Assembly: GCA_902773925.1 (NCBI GenBank)
Contig: CACYGI010000005.1
Span: 62,001 to 126,000, forward strand
DNA length: 64,000 nucleotides
Source: an uncultured Bacteroidia bacterium
Lineage (GTDB): Bacteria; Bacteroidota; Bacteroidia; Bacteroidales; UBA932
Direction: 5' to 3'
In this document: piece by piece, positions 8,298 through 17,444 of the stretch
Layout: every line of letters starts with the position of its first letter
Numbering within the stretch: position 1 is the first letter of the stretch
The notes under the pieces: model-generated
Told to the model about the DNA's origin: nothing
The model's database searches: none
Seen by the model: only the letters and a program-made list of their open reading frames with translations
Made by a program: the position numbers and the translations under genes

Positions 8298-9286
8298 TGC
8301 ACAGCAGTACCATAGAGCTTCACGATCTCGCGATCGGCTACCGTAACCGACATTCGGTCAAAACGGTTGCCGAGGGCATCAGCGATACGATCCGCGGCGG
8401 CGAACTGACCTGCCTGCTGGGCGAGAACGGCGCCGGCAAATCGACTCTGCTCCGCACGCTTTCGGGATTCCTTGCCCCGCTTGGCGGTGAGGTCAGCATA
8501 CTCGGCCGTCCGCTTCCCAGCTATCGCGAAAAGGAGCTTGCAACAGTGATAGGCGTGGTCCTGACGGAGAAGACCAACTTGCAGAATATGACCGTGGCGG
8601 AGCTCGTCGGAATGGGCCGCAGCCCTTATACCGGATTCTGGGGGCGCCTGACGGATGAGGACCGGCAGATAGTGGACGAAGCGATGTCGCTGGTCGGTAT
8701 CTGCCCGCTGGCACAACGGATGGTACAGACGCTGAGTGACGGCGAACGGCAGAAGGTGATGATCGCAAAGGCCCTGGCGCAGAAGACGCAGATCATTTTC
8801 CTGGATGAGCCTACGGCATTTCTGGATTATCCGAGCAAGGTCGAGATCCTGCATCTGCTGCACCGGCTCGCGCACGAGATGGGCAAGACCATTTTCCTCT
8901 CCACGCACGATCTGGAGCTGGCGCTGCAGATCGCTGACCGCCTCTGGCTGATGGCCCGCGGCAACGGGGTGGTGAGCGGCACGCCGGAGGATCTGGCTCT
9001 GGACGGGGTGCTGGACGGTTTTTTCCACCGCAAGGGTGTGGCATTCGAAAGGCAGACAGGGCTCTACCGCATCGAGCCCGAATATCACTCTTCGGTGCGC
9101 CTTGTGGGCGATGAGATCGCCTGCCAGATGGTGCGCAAGGCTCTTCGCCGCTGCGGGATCGATGCCTCGGCGGAGAATGAGGCGCCGATAAGCATCCTCG
9201 CAGAGCCTGGGCGATTCGTCCTTCGCGATGAGCAGGGCGGCGAGAAGGTCGCCACGAGCATAGCACATCTGCTCGAGTGGCTGTAG
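8294..9286 (+). CDS. btuD: Cobalamin ABC transporter ATP-binding protein (BtuD-like)
   Basis: A 330-aa ABC ATPase. Walker A is GENGAGKST (about residue 45), the signature motif is the variant LSDGERQK, Walker B is IIFLDEPTAF, and the switch histidine is in STHDLE. It powers the BtuC-like permease. About 70 residues after the ATPase core form a C-terminal extension seen in some BtuD/FecE proteins. The start overlaps the permease stop by ATGA. It ends the B12 import operon; a new promoter follows for the next gene. Confidence 0.9.
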   Translation: MMHSSTIELHDLAIGYRNRHSVKTVAEGISDTIRGGELTCLLGENGAGKSTLLRTLSGFLAPLGGEVSILGRPLPSYREKELATVIGVVLTEKTNLQNMTVAELVGMGRSPYTGFWGRLTDEDRQIVDEAMSLVGICPLAQRMVQTLSDGERQKVMIAKALAQKTQIIFLDEPTAFLDYPSKVEILHLLHRLAHEMGKTIFLSTHDLELALQIADRLWLMARGNGVVSGTPEDLALDGVLDGFFHRKGVAFERQTGLYRIEPEYHSSVRLVGDEIACQMVRKALRRCGIDASAENEAPISILAEPGRFVLRDEQGGEKVATSIAHLLEWL

Positions 9287-9299
9287 GCTGTCGGCCCGT

Positions 9300-9329
9300 T
9301 TTGCTGCGAATATAATTTTACTATATTTG
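9300..9329 (+). promoter_or_regulatory. Promoter (TTTG / TATATTTG) for the metallophosphatase gene
   Basis: TTTG at 9300-9303 and TATATTTG at 9322-9329 are 18 nt apart, close to the Bacteroidota primary sigma consensus. The start codon follows at 9353. Confidence 0.6.
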
Positions 9330-9352
9330 TAGCAGATCAATCATTTAGGTAT

Positions 9353-10483
9353 ATGAAACGCGCTTTTGTCGCAGTCCTTGCGATCATCGGTTTTGTCATT
9401 TCCGGCCCCGCCGCAATGGGGCAGGAGAGTGCGCGCGACAGCCTTTCGGCCGACGGCCCGTACATCCTGTACCGCGCGGACGGGGTAGAGGTCATAACGG
9501 TGGACGTGGATGGCAATATCACCCGGCAGAGCTTTGACAGCCTGCCTGCCGGTTATACTTTCAGGGTTACGGATCATCGGGGCGAATACCCATTCGAGGT
9601 CAGCCTGCGGCCGTTCGGGCGCGGACCGTGGAAGCTCAGCGATACTCCGCGCCGCACTTTCGTGATGTCCGATCCGCACGGCAAGCTGGACTGCATCATA
9701 AGCCTTCTGGCGGGCAACGGCCTGATAGATGAGGACCTGCACTGGAGTTACGGCACGGACCGTCTGGTCGTCATTGGCGACGTGGCCGACCGCGGCAATG
9801 ACGTGATAGCAATTTGTTGGTTTTTCTACCGGCTGCAGCAGGAGGCGGCCGATGCCGGCGGGAGTGTCATAATGATGCTCGGCAACCACGAGCCGATGGA
9901 TTTCGGCGGCGACCTGCGCTATACCAAGCCCAAATATCCCATCCTGGCCCGCTTGCTGGGCGTAGAGTACCGCGACCTGTTCGGCCCTCAGAGCGAGCTC
10001 GGCCGCTGGATTATGAGCTGGAATACCGTCTGCCTGATAGGCGGCGACCTGTATGTGCACGCGGGCGTAGGTGGCGCATTCTACCGCTGGAACCTGCCTT
10101 TCGAGCTGATCAACACCCGGATGAGCGAAGTTCTGCCAATGCGAAACCGCGACCGTAAGGCGCTGAGCGATACGCTGGACTTCCTCTATGGCTCGTACGG
10201 TCCCATCTGGTACCGGGGACTCGTCTCCGGGGAAGCCCGTCGCCATCCCATCACTCAGGATACCCTGGATCTGCTTCTGCAGCGCTATGATGTGGGGCAT
10301 ATCATTGTCGGCCACACGGTCCTGGAGGGGGTGACGGCGTTCCACGGCGGCCGAGTGATAGGAGTTAACGTGGATAATTCGCACAACCGCAAGCACCATC
10401 TCACCCGCGCTCTTCTCATTGAGGAAGGACGATATTATGCCGTGAACGACGAAGGGAAGAAAACTCTTTTGATAACTGAATAG
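9353..10483 (+). CDS. Secreted calcineurin-like metallophosphatase
   Basis: A 376-aa protein with a signal peptide ending AAMGQ, so it is probably periplasmic. The metallophosphoesterase core has the standard metal-binding motifs in order: MSDPHGK (DxH), GDVADRGND (GDxxDRG), GNHEP (GNHE) and, further on, HAGVGG and VGHTVLEG for the remaining histidines. The pattern resembles the PPP-type or Shewanella-like serine/threonine and tyrosine phosphatases more than nucleotidases. The substrate is unknown. It has its own promoter and is followed 15 nt later by the msrA fusion, so the two may be co-transcribed. Confidence 0.85.
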   Translation: MKRAFVAVLAIIGFVISGPAAMGQESARDSLSADGPYILYRADGVEVITVDVDGNITRQSFDSLPAGYTFRVTDHRGEYPFEVSLRPFGRGPWKLSDTPRRTFVMSDPHGKLDCIISLLAGNGLIDEDLHWSYGTDRLVVIGDVADRGNDVIAICWFFYRLQQEAADAGGSVIMMLGNHEPMDFGGDLRYTKPKYPILARLLGVEYRDLFGPQSELGRWIMSWNTVCLIGGDLYVHAGVGGAFYRWNLPFELINTRMSEVLPMRNRDRKALSDTLDFLYGSYGPIWYRGLVSGEARRHPITQDTLDLLLQRYDVGHIIVGHTVLEGVTAFHGGRVIGVNVDNSHNRKHHLTRALLIEEGRYYAVNDEGKKTLLITE

Positions 10484-10498
10484 TAAATATTTATTGCA

Positions 10499-11410
10499 AT
10501 GAAAGAAATTTATCTTGCCGGGGGCTGCTTTTGGGGCGTCGAGCACTTTTTTAAGAGCGTGGACGGCGTCGCCGAGGCCGTTTCGGGCTATGCCAACGGC
10601 AATACCGCCTCACCCACGTATCAGCAGGTCTATACCGACACGACCGGATTTGCAGAGACCGTGCGTGTGGTCTATGATCCGCAGAAGGTCGATCTGCGCA
10701 CGTTGCTGCAGCTCTTTTTCACCATCATCGATCCCCTCTCGCTAAATCGTCAGGGAGAGGATGTCGGCACCCGCTACCGCACTGGCGTCTATTATGTGGA
10801 GCCCGCTGACCTGCCCGTCATCGAAGAGGTATTCTGCGCCGTAGAGAAGAGGCTGGGGCAGAAGCCAGTCACCGAACTCGAGCCGCTGCGCAACTTCTAT
10901 CCGGCCGAAGACTATCACCAGCAATACCTCGACAAAAACCCCGGAGGTTACTGCCATCTTCCGCTCAGGGCTTTCAAGTACCTGCGGCTGTGGCAGGACG
11001 TCGCGCTGTTTCTCGCAGACGAGGAAGATGAGGTGGCTCGGATGGCTGATATTTCGGCTCTGATCGCGAGCCGGATGGGTTTCTTCTGGACCGGATTCTA
11101 CCGCGTCATAGGAGAGCAGCTTGTACTCGGCCCGTTCCAGGGCGAAGCCGCCTGCCTGCGTATCGGCTATGGCCGCGGTGTCTGCGGTACTGCGTGGAAA
11201 GAGCGTCGGACCATAGTCGTTCCGGATGTCGAGAAGTTCCCGGGACACATTGCCTGTTCGTCGCTCTCCCGTTCCGAGATAGTCGTACCGGTATTCGATT
11301 CCAACCAGAATGTCACTGCAGTCCTTGATATCGACAGCGACAGACTTGGCGAATTCGACTCCGTCGATGCCGCCTGGCTGGAACTGATTGCCGGACTTGC
11401 TAAACTTTGA
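10499..11410 (+). CDS. msrA: Fusion of MsrA and free methionine-(R)-sulfoxide reductase
   Basis: A 303-aa two-domain repair enzyme. Residues 1-155 form peptide methionine-S-sulfoxide reductase with the catalytic Cys10 in GGCFWGVE and the usual YHQQYLDKNP segment. Residues about 165-303 form a GAF domain of the fRMsr (YebR) type. Its three cysteines, C219, C229 and C253, keep the 10- and 24-residue spacing known for the E. coli enzyme, in motifs GVCGTAW and PGHIACSS. One polypeptide would thus reduce S-sulfoxides (peptide or free) and free R-sulfoxide. MsrA-MsrB fusions are common; this pairing is less usual. No signal peptide is present, so it is cytosolic. Confidence 0.9.
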   Translation: MKEIYLAGGCFWGVEHFFKSVDGVAEAVSGYANGNTASPTYQQVYTDTTGFAETVRVVYDPQKVDLRTLLQLFFTIIDPLSLNRQGEDVGTRYRTGVYYVEPADLPVIEEVFCAVEKRLGQKPVTELEPLRNFYPAEDYHQQYLDKNPGGYCHLPLRAFKYLRLWQDVALFLADEEDEVARMADISALIASRMGFFWTGFYRVIGEQLVLGPFQGEAACLRIGYGRGVCGTAWKERRTIVVPDVEKFPGHIACSSLSRSEIVVPVFDSNQNVTAVLDIDSDRLGEFDSVDAAWLELIAGLAKL

Positions 11411-11447
11411 AATAACCTTGATCCTCGTGCAGGCCGGCGGCCTTCGA

Positions 11448-12128
11448 TCAGCTTTTCAGTTTGATTGAATTGATGATTCCGCCGCAGCGGGCACCTTCGC
11501 GCCGGTAAGAGAAGAATGATTTGTCGGTAAATGTGTCAATGCCGCAGACTTTGATCTTGTCCGGCTTCACTCCGGCCTGCTCCAGTAGCCAGTTGTTTGC
11601 CTTCCACAAGTCAATATGATGCCCGCCTGACATCGGCTTGCCGTCCCCGGGGCCGCGCCAAGACCAGATCTTATCCATCGGGAACCGGGCATTTCTGAAG
11701 AGCCGGGCCACTTCTTCGCCCACCTGGAAGCTGTCGGGGCCGATTGACGGGCCCAGGACGGCCCGGAAGTCTGCAGCGTTGCATCGATGACGTGCTATGA
11801 TCAACTCTACGGTTTTTCTCGTAATATGCATCGCTGTTCCTTTCCATCCGGCGTGAATTGCCGCCACAACCCGTTTCACCGGATCATATAGCAGCACCGG
11901 TACGCAATCTGCCGTCTTTACGCCAATGGCGACGCCGGGCAGCGCGGTCACAAGTACGTCGTAGCCCCTTAGATCCTCCTGCCTCATCCCGGGCCGCTCG
12001 ATGAAAGCCACTTTGTCTTCGTGTACGTGGTGCCCATGAATCACCGGATAAGGTAGTTTTGACTCTCTCCTGGTGGAGAAAGCCGCAACACCTTCACCAA
12101 GGTCATATATCAGCAATTCTTTGAACAT
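11448..12128 (-). CDS. YfiH/laccase-domain purine nucleoside-type enzyme
   Basis: A 226-aa protein of the DUF152/YfiH (PgeF, YlmD) family. These are zinc-dependent purine nucleoside phosphorylase/adenosine deaminase-like enzymes once called multicopper polyphenol oxidases. Family hallmarks are TADCVPVLLYDP, the metal-binding HAGWKGT, and LGPSIGPDSFQVG. The terminal C-x-G-x-D region and the SYRREGARCGGI end are also typical. The start is placed at the ATG at 12128 (FKELLIYDL); an upstream in-frame ATG at 12197 would add 23 non-conserved residues. The gene is convergent with the msrA fusion and divergent from the dipeptidase. Confidence 0.85.
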   Translation of the reverse strand: MFKELLIYDLGEGVAAFSTRRESKLPYPVIHGHHVHEDKVAFIERPGMRQEDLRGYDVLVTALPGVAIGVKTADCVPVLLYDPVKRVVAAIHAGWKGTAMHITRKTVELIIARHRCNAADFRAVLGPSIGPDSFQVGEEVARLFRNARFPMDKIWSWRGPGDGKPMSGGHHIDLWKANNWLLEQAGVKPDKIKVCGIDTFTDKSFFSYRREGARCGGIINSIKLKS

Positions 12129-12221
12129 TTTCGCTAATATACTAATTATTTTTGCTTTAGCGAAATTTGTCCCTCTTAGAGGGCGGTGGTGGCCCATGCT
12201 TTTTGCGGCTTCTTGCGTAAG

Positions 12222-12251
12222 TTGCGTGCGTACTAAAAATTATTATATTTG
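12222..12251 (+). promoter_or_regulatory. Promoter (TTG / TATATTTG) for the C69 dipeptidase gene
   Basis: TTG at 12222-12224 and TATATTTG at 12244-12251 are 19 nt apart, a good Bacteroidota promoter. It lies within the 150-nt divergent gap. Confidence 0.65.
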
Positions 12252-12278
12252 CGGAGATAGGAAACCTTTATAGTCATT

Positions 12279-13820
12279 ATGAAAAAGCTTTTCTCAGTCA
12301 TCACCGTATCCCTGCTGGCCGTCTTTTCGGTTGCGGCACAGGAGTTTGAACCTCAGAGCTGCACCTCTATAATGGTGGGCCGCAAGGCTTCTGCGGACGG
12401 CTCCGTTATCACTTCCCATACCTGCGACGGCAGTTACCGTACGTGGGCCTATATCGAGCCTGCCGCCGATCACGAACCCGGGACGATGCACCAGGTGCTG
12501 CGCGGCACGATGAAGACCCGCTTCCACGGAGACACTCTCGGCGTAGAGGTAATGGGAGAGATCCCCGAAGCGCCTCATACCTACGCTTATCTCAATACGG
12601 CATATCCCTGCCTGAACGAGAAGCAGCTGGCCATAGGCGAAACGACTTTCACCGGCCCCGATACGCTCGTCAACCCTGCCGGCTGGTTTTGGATCGAGGA
12701 GCTCGAGAGGATCGCCCTGCAGCGCTGCGACAATGCGCGCGACGCCATCCGCCTGATGGGCGCCCTGGCTGAGCAGTACGGCTATGGCGACAGCGGCGAA
12801 TGCCTCACCGTGGCGGACAAGAACGAGGTCTGGCAGTTTGAGATCGTGGGAGTCGGCAAGGACAGGATCGGCGCCGCCTGGGTTGCAAAACGCGTCCCGG
12901 ACGACCACATCGCCATCTCGGCCAATATCCCGCGCATCGGCGAAATCGACCGCCGCAGCAACGACATGATGGCTTCGGACAATGTCGAAAAGGTCGCCCT
13001 CGAATACGGTCTGTGGGACGGCAAGGGCAAATTCAGCTTCTGGAAGGCATTTCACTCAAGCTACGGCGGAGGCCGCAATTTCCACGACCGTGACTGGTTC
13101 CTGCTCAATCATTTCGCGCCCTCGCTCGGCCTGACCTACGATATGGACGAGCTGCCTTTCTCGGTCAAGCCCGAAAAGCCGGTCGAGCTGCGCGAGGTGA
13201 TGGCCCTCTACCGCGAGACTTACGAGGGCACGGACTTCGATATGACAAAAAATGTCGTTCTGGCGCGCCCGGCCACAAAGTCCCATCCGGCAGATACCAT
13301 CATCAGCCCGGTAGCCAATCCCTGGCTCACCACGACGATGCGCAATACGCTCAATACCATCGCTCCGGGTACGGTAGAGTTCCGCCGCACGGTGGCCGTG
13401 GCCTGGTGCGCTTATTCGCATATCATCCAGCTGCGCTCCTGGCTCCCTGACGAAGTGGGCGGCGTCTGCTGGTTCTCGGTGGACAATCCGGCCCAGAGCC
13501 CCCGTATCCCGATATTCTGCGGTACTACGCGTCTGCCGGAGGCATACGATGTCTGCGGCCAGAAGCAGTATGCGCCCGACTGCGTGCTCTGGTCATTCCG
13601 CCGCGCCAACAAGCTCGCCACCGTTGCGTGGGGTAGTACCAGGGAGCGTTTCAACCGCGAGGTGCTCGACATCGAAGAGTTTGCAATAAGCGGCCTTCCC
13701 ACGGCGGGCGCAACCACCGAAGCGCTCAATGCCTATACGGCGTACATCCATAATGAGGCAGTGCGCCGCTGGAAGAAGATGGAAGAGGCCTTCTGGCTTC
13801 AGTTCGGTTCGGGTTTCTAA
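12279..13820 (+). CDS. C69-family dipeptidase (Ntn hydrolase)
   Basis: A 513-aa exported peptidase of family C69 (U34, PepD-like). A signal peptide ends near VAAQ and the expected nucleophile Cys28 sits in CTSIMVGRKASADGS, where removal of the preceding residues would expose it. The family segments GDSGECLTVADKNEVWQFE and ISANIPRIGEID are present. It should cleave dipeptides with broad specificity in the periplasm. The 9-nt gap to the ThrE-type exporter suggests co-transcription, linking peptide breakdown to amino-acid export, though the link is inferred. Confidence 0.88.
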   Translation: MKKLFSVITVSLLAVFSVAAQEFEPQSCTSIMVGRKASADGSVITSHTCDGSYRTWAYIEPAADHEPGTMHQVLRGTMKTRFHGDTLGVEVMGEIPEAPHTYAYLNTAYPCLNEKQLAIGETTFTGPDTLVNPAGWFWIEELERIALQRCDNARDAIRLMGALAEQYGYGDSGECLTVADKNEVWQFEIVGVGKDRIGAAWVAKRVPDDHIAISANIPRIGEIDRRSNDMMASDNVEKVALEYGLWDGKGKFSFWKAFHSSYGGGRNFHDRDWFLLNHFAPSLGLTYDMDELPFSVKPEKPVELREVMALYRETYEGTDFDMTKNVVLARPATKSHPADTIISPVANPWLTTTMRNTLNTIAPGTVEFRRTVAVAWCAYSHIIQLRSWLPDEVGGVCWFSVDNPAQSPRIPIFCGTTRLPEAYDVCGQKQYAPDCVLWSFRRANKLATVAWGSTRERFNREVLDIEEFAISGLPTAGATTEALNAYTAYIHNEAVRRWKKMEEAFWLQFGSGF

Positions 13821-13829
13821 GATTGGGCT

Positions 13830-15113
13830 ATGACTCCGGAGAAAGAACGCGCAATGCATCTCGCGGTCGAGGCGGGGCACATCCTGCTCGAGAACGGAGC
13901 TGAAATCACCCGCGTCGAAGAGACGATGCGGCGCATATCCTCGCATTACGGCGTCGATGATCAGGATTTCTTCGTGCTGAGCAACGGCATCATCGCCACG
14001 GGGCGGCAGTACGCCAGCGCGAAATTTATCCCCATCCGAGGCACGCAGCTCTCGCGCATAGTGGCCGTCAATCAGCTCAGCCGGGATGTCTCAGGCGGGA
14101 AGCGCGACGGCACACAGGTCTCACTCGACGAGGTCGAGGAGCGCCTTAAGGCAATCCGCGCGAGCCGCGGCAAACCCTGGTGGGAGATAACCTTCGGCGC
14201 AGCATTCGGCGTCTCCTCGTTCTGCCTGCTGTTCGGCGGCAGTATGATGGATGCTCTCTCAACGCTCCTGTGCGGCATATTGCTGGGACTCTTCATCAAT
14301 TTCGTATGCCCGCATATGAGCCGCATATTCAGCAATATGCTGGGCGGAATGGTCGGCGGGCTGCTGTGCATCCTCGCGTACCAGCTGTCAGTATTTATCG
14401 CGCCGCAGGCGCCGCTCCACCTGCCCAATATGATCATCGCGACGATAATCGCCCTGGTGCCTGGAGTTCCATTTACCAACGGTATCCGGGATCTTGCAAA
14501 TGAGGATTATATAGCCGGTACGACGAGGCTCGTGGATGCATTCCTGGTGTTCCTCTGTATCGCAGTGGGTGTGATGCTGGCGCTGATTTTCTACGGAGCA
14601 CTTTCCGGCGGCCTTGTCGATCTGGGGTCGCCTGCCGTGGATGCCTTCACTGCGGCCTGGTATATCCAGCTGCCTGCGGCGTTTATCGGTACGGTAGGAT
14701 TCTCGGCGCTGTTCGGCGCTCCGCGCAGGTATTACCTTACGAGCGCAGTCGCCGCAATGCTCGGCTGGGGGATGTATCTGCTTGTCAACCGCTGCACACC
14801 GTTTTCGGTGGTCGGGGCATCGTTTTTGGCCGCGCTGGTTGTGGCCGGCAGCAGCCATATCCTTTCGGGGCTGCAGCGCTGCCCGGTGACGGTGTTCCTC
14901 ATCTGCGGCATCATCCCGCTGGTTCCCGGAGGCGGCATCTTCTGGACGGCATATCACCTGGTAGCCAATAATCTTCGCCTCGCGGCGACGCAGGGCTTCG
15001 TGGCAATCAAGATAACGGTCGCCATCGCAGGCGGCATTATCGTGGCCTCGGCCATTGGCGCGCTGTATCGCAGACGAAATAAAAAAAGACTTGCTATTCT
15101 CAATAATAAGTAG
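13830..15113 (+). CDS. Threonine/serine exporter family protein (ThrE)
   Basis: A 427-aa inner-membrane protein joining both halves of the ThrE family. The N-terminal DUF1212 part (residues about 10-260) begins with the typical ILLENGAEITRVEETM and FVLSNGIIAT segments and continues into five membrane helices. The C-terminal DUF3815-like part has another set of helices including CGIIPLVPGGGIF. Known members export threonine and serine using the proton gradient. It is 9 nt behind the dipeptidase gene and probably in its operon. Confidence 0.88.
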   Translation: MTPEKERAMHLAVEAGHILLENGAEITRVEETMRRISSHYGVDDQDFFVLSNGIIATGRQYASAKFIPIRGTQLSRIVAVNQLSRDVSGGKRDGTQVSLDEVEERLKAIRASRGKPWWEITFGAAFGVSSFCLLFGGSMMDALSTLLCGILLGLFINFVCPHMSRIFSNMLGGMVGGLLCILAYQLSVFIAPQAPLHLPNMIIATIIALVPGVPFTNGIRDLANEDYIAGTTRLVDAFLVFLCIAVGVMLALIFYGALSGGLVDLGSPAVDAFTAAWYIQLPAAFIGTVGFSALFGAPRRYYLTSAVAAMLGWGMYLLVNRCTPFSVVGASFLAALVVAGSSHILSGLQRCPVTVFLICGIIPLVPGGGIFWTAYHLVANNLRLAATQGFVAIKITVAIAGGIIVASAIGALYRRRNKKRLAILNNK

Positions 15114-15121
15114 TATATTTG
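15091..15121 (+). promoter_or_regulatory. Promoter (TTG / TATATTTG) for the outer-membrane barrel gene
   Basis: TTG at 15091-15093 and TATATTTG at 15114-15121 are 20 nt apart. The box overlaps the end of the exporter gene. The barrel gene starts at 15150. Confidence 0.65.
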
Positions 15122-15149
15122 CAGTTTGTAAAGAGTAAAACCAAATAGT

Positions 15150-15779
15150 ATGCATATGAAAAAGGTCGTTCTCATCGTATTTGCAGTCTTCGCCCTGGCA
15201 TTCAGCTCGAAGGCACAGGACACTTTCGCTCCGAAGTTCTCCGTGGAGGTTTTCGGCGGAGCAGGCTATATGACTTCCAACAGCTGGAACATCAGCAGCT
15301 TCAAGCACATCCTTCCCAACGCATCGGTCAATGTCGCGTACAGCGTTAAGCCGTGGCTCGGTCTTCGCGCCTCGCTGAGCGGCCCTACCGGCAATTTCCC
15401 GAAGGGCACTGAAGCTGTCAATTTCACTTATCTCCAGCTTGGAGTCGATGCAGTTCTTGATATCTGCAACATCTTCGGCTACAGCGATACCCGTTTCCTG
15501 AACCCTTATGTTTTCCTGGGTGCAGGTGCCAACTATCGTTTCGCTGTTGAAAACAGTACCGGTTATTTCGGTCCCGCAGTCCGCGCCGGTGCAGGTCTCG
15601 ACTTCCGTCTTTCACCGTCGGTCAAGCTCGCTCTCGAGCTCCAGGACAACGGTCTGAACAACAGGTTCAACACTCTTGACGACAACGAGTACTACGGGGG
15701 CGATTTCCTTCACTGGAAGCGTCCCTTCAAGTGGGATGATGTCTTTGCAGCGCTCATTGGTCTGAAGTTCGACCTCTAG
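15150..15779 (+). CDS. Small outer-membrane beta-barrel protein (OmpA-like barrel)
   Basis: A 209-aa exported protein with a signal peptide ending SSKAQ, followed by alternating beta strands rich in glycine and aromatics (VEVFGGAGYM, VNVAYSVKPWLGLRASL, PYVFLGAGANYRFA, PAVRAGAGLDFRLS) and ending in DVFAALIGLKFDL. This is the eight-strand OmpA-type barrel without a peptidoglycan-binding domain. The start may be the ATG at 15150 or the one two codons later. It has its own promoter and terminator, so it is likely a single-gene unit with high expression. Its role is unknown, probably structural. Confidence 0.8.
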   Translation: MHMKKVVLIVFAVFALAFSSKAQDTFAPKFSVEVFGGAGYMTSNSWNISSFKHILPNASVNVAYSVKPWLGLRASLSGPTGNFPKGTEAVNFTYLQLGVDAVLDICNIFGYSDTRFLNPYVFLGAGANYRFAVENSTGYFGPAVRAGAGLDFRLSPSVKLALELQDNGLNNRFNTLDDNEYYGGDFLHWKRPFKWDDVFAALIGLKFDL

Positions 15780-15808
15780 CAGATATCGCGCAAGCCGCGA
15801 CTTGCAGG

Positions 15809-15842
15809 AAAGAGCGACCAGTTGATGGCCGCTCTTTTTGTT
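15809..15842 (+). terminator. Terminator after the outer-membrane barrel gene
   Basis: Inverted repeat AAAGAGCG (15809-15816) / CGCTCTTT (15830-15837) is followed by a T-rich tail on the plus strand. Confidence 0.75.
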
Positions 15843-15855
15843 TTGTGCTCCTGAG

Positions 15856-17391
15856 CTATGCCCTGCGGCCGGCGAGGAGTTTTACTCTTGCCATTCTCAG
15901 GGAGCCTTTGAAAGTATAGACCAGGTATAGAATCGGGAATATCTCCAGCCGGCCTATGAGCATTTCTATCAGCCCGGTGCACTTTAGAATATCCGGAAGG
16001 TCGGCATAGTTGGACATCGAGCCTACTTCGCCGAATCCCGGGCCGACATTGCCTATGGCGGCGATCGAAGCGGTCACACCCGTGGTGAAATCAAGCCCGA
16101 ATGCGATATTGATGGCGGCGAAGAGCGCCATTATCAGCAGATAAGAGAAGATGAAACTGAATGCGTCGCTCACCTGCTGGTCGGAGCGTACCCGCCCGCC
16201 TACGCGGACCTTCTGGATACTGTTGGGGCTGATGGAGTGAGCCACCTTGCGGTGAATACCCTTGACGGCCAGTACTACCCGGTCAATCTTTATGCCGCCC
16301 GAAGTCGATCCCGAACTGCCGCAGATTAGCGAACACAGGATAAGTATAGCGATGCTCAGCGGAGGCCACAGGGTGGTGTCGCGTGTCGCAAATCCGGTTG
16401 TAGTAGAGATGGAGGCGACCTGGAAGGATGCGTCACGAAGCGCATCGCCGAAAGAGGAGTAGCCGCCGCTGACCATTAGGTCTGTCGTCACCACGGCGAT
16501 AGCCAGCGCGATCAGGGAGAGGAATACGGCGATTGTCTCGGACTTAAAGATATACTTGGGTTTGAGGCGGGAAAAGGCCAGAAACAGGATTCCGAAGTGC
16601 GTGCCGGCCGCTATCATAGTGAATGTCAGTACAATCTCCGCGGCGGGGTTGGCATAGAATGCGATACTGTTGTTGCGCGTGCAGAACCCGCAGGTGCTGC
16701 AGGCGGACATGGCGTCGGTGATTGAGTCAAACCAGCTCAGGCCGGTCAATTTGAGGGCTACAAAGGACGTGATGGTCAGCAGGACGTAGGTGATCAGCAT
16801 CCGGCTGGCGAAACTGATGTTCTTTTCGCCTGCGATGGTGTCCCGCGCGACGGTTGATATTTCAGCGCCGGCAAGGACTGATTTGTCGATTCTGACGGCC
16901 AGCATAGAGAAGAGAGTTACGATCCCGACGCCACCCACCCAGGCGGTCGAAATGCGCCAGAACTGGAGGCCCCGAGGGAGTGCTTCGACATTTTTGAGGA
17001 TGGAGGCACCTGTGGTCGTGAATCCGGATACACTTTCGAAAAGGGCGTTAATCGGCGTAAACTCCCCGCCATAGAACAGGTATGGCAGCATTCCGAAGAT
17101 GCACGAAAATACCCACGCGCCCACGACGATGCAATTGCCGTCCCGGAAGTTCATCTTGCCCCGGCCTTTTCCCACGAAGATGAGAAGAAAGTAACCCAAG
17201 GTCGCCGAGAGGAAGGCGGAGTAGAGCAGTGGCATGAGACTCTCGTCCTCGGGCGTGAACAACGCTATGATGCCTGAGAGTGCCATCAGCGCAGCTACCA
17301 GAAGCAGAGCGATGCCGATGTACCAGGTTATGATCTTCCAATTCACGTCCAGTCGTATTTGTCGGGGCAAAGTTATTTTGCGAAAATACAT
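15856..17391 (-). CDS. trkH: Potassium uptake protein TrkH
   Basis: A 511-aa polytopic membrane protein of the TrkH/KtrB/HKT family that forms the potassium channel of the Trk system. It shows the repeated pore-loop pattern, including ESVSGFTTTGASIL, STAWVGGVGI, DAMSACSTCGF, SISTTTGFATRDTTLWP and CGSSGSTSGGIK. These are the selectivity filter regions. Ten or so hydrophobic helices are evident. The partner TrkA is not in the window. It is divergent from the LysR gene across a 53-bp gap, which could let the regulator control it. Confidence 0.92.
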   Translation of the reverse strand: MYFRKITLPRQIRLDVNWKIITWYIGIALLLVAALMALSGIIALFTPEDESLMPLLYSAFLSATLGYFLLIFVGKGRGKMNFRDGNCIVVGAWVFSCIFGMLPYLFYGGEFTPINALFESVSGFTTTGASILKNVEALPRGLQFWRISTAWVGGVGIVTLFSMLAVRIDKSVLAGAEISTVARDTIAGEKNISFASRMLITYVLLTITSFVALKLTGLSWFDSITDAMSACSTCGFCTRNNSIAFYANPAAEIVLTFTMIAAGTHFGILFLAFSRLKPKYIFKSETIAVFLSLIALAIAVVTTDLMVSGGYSSFGDALRDASFQVASISTTTGFATRDTTLWPPLSIAILILCSLICGSSGSTSGGIKIDRVVLAVKGIHRKVAHSISPNSIQKVRVGGRVRSDQQVSDAFSFIFSYLLIMALFAAINIAFGLDFTTGVTASIAAIGNVGPGFGEVGSMSNYADLPDILKCTGLIEMLIGRLEIFPILYLVYTFKGSLRMARVKLLAGRRA

Positions 17392-17444
17392 TTATCAATA
17401 CGAAATTGTTTATCTTCGCATTGAAAATATCAATCAAAAGAGTT

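Noticed and set aside
8042..9340. 432-aa minus-strand ORF opposite the ABC genes
   Set aside because: A shadow of btuC/btuD; histidine- and arginine-rich sequence without domains.
14388..15308. 306-aa minus-strand ORF opposite the ThrE gene
   Set aside because: Shadow of the exporter and barrel genes, which have clear families and a promoter.
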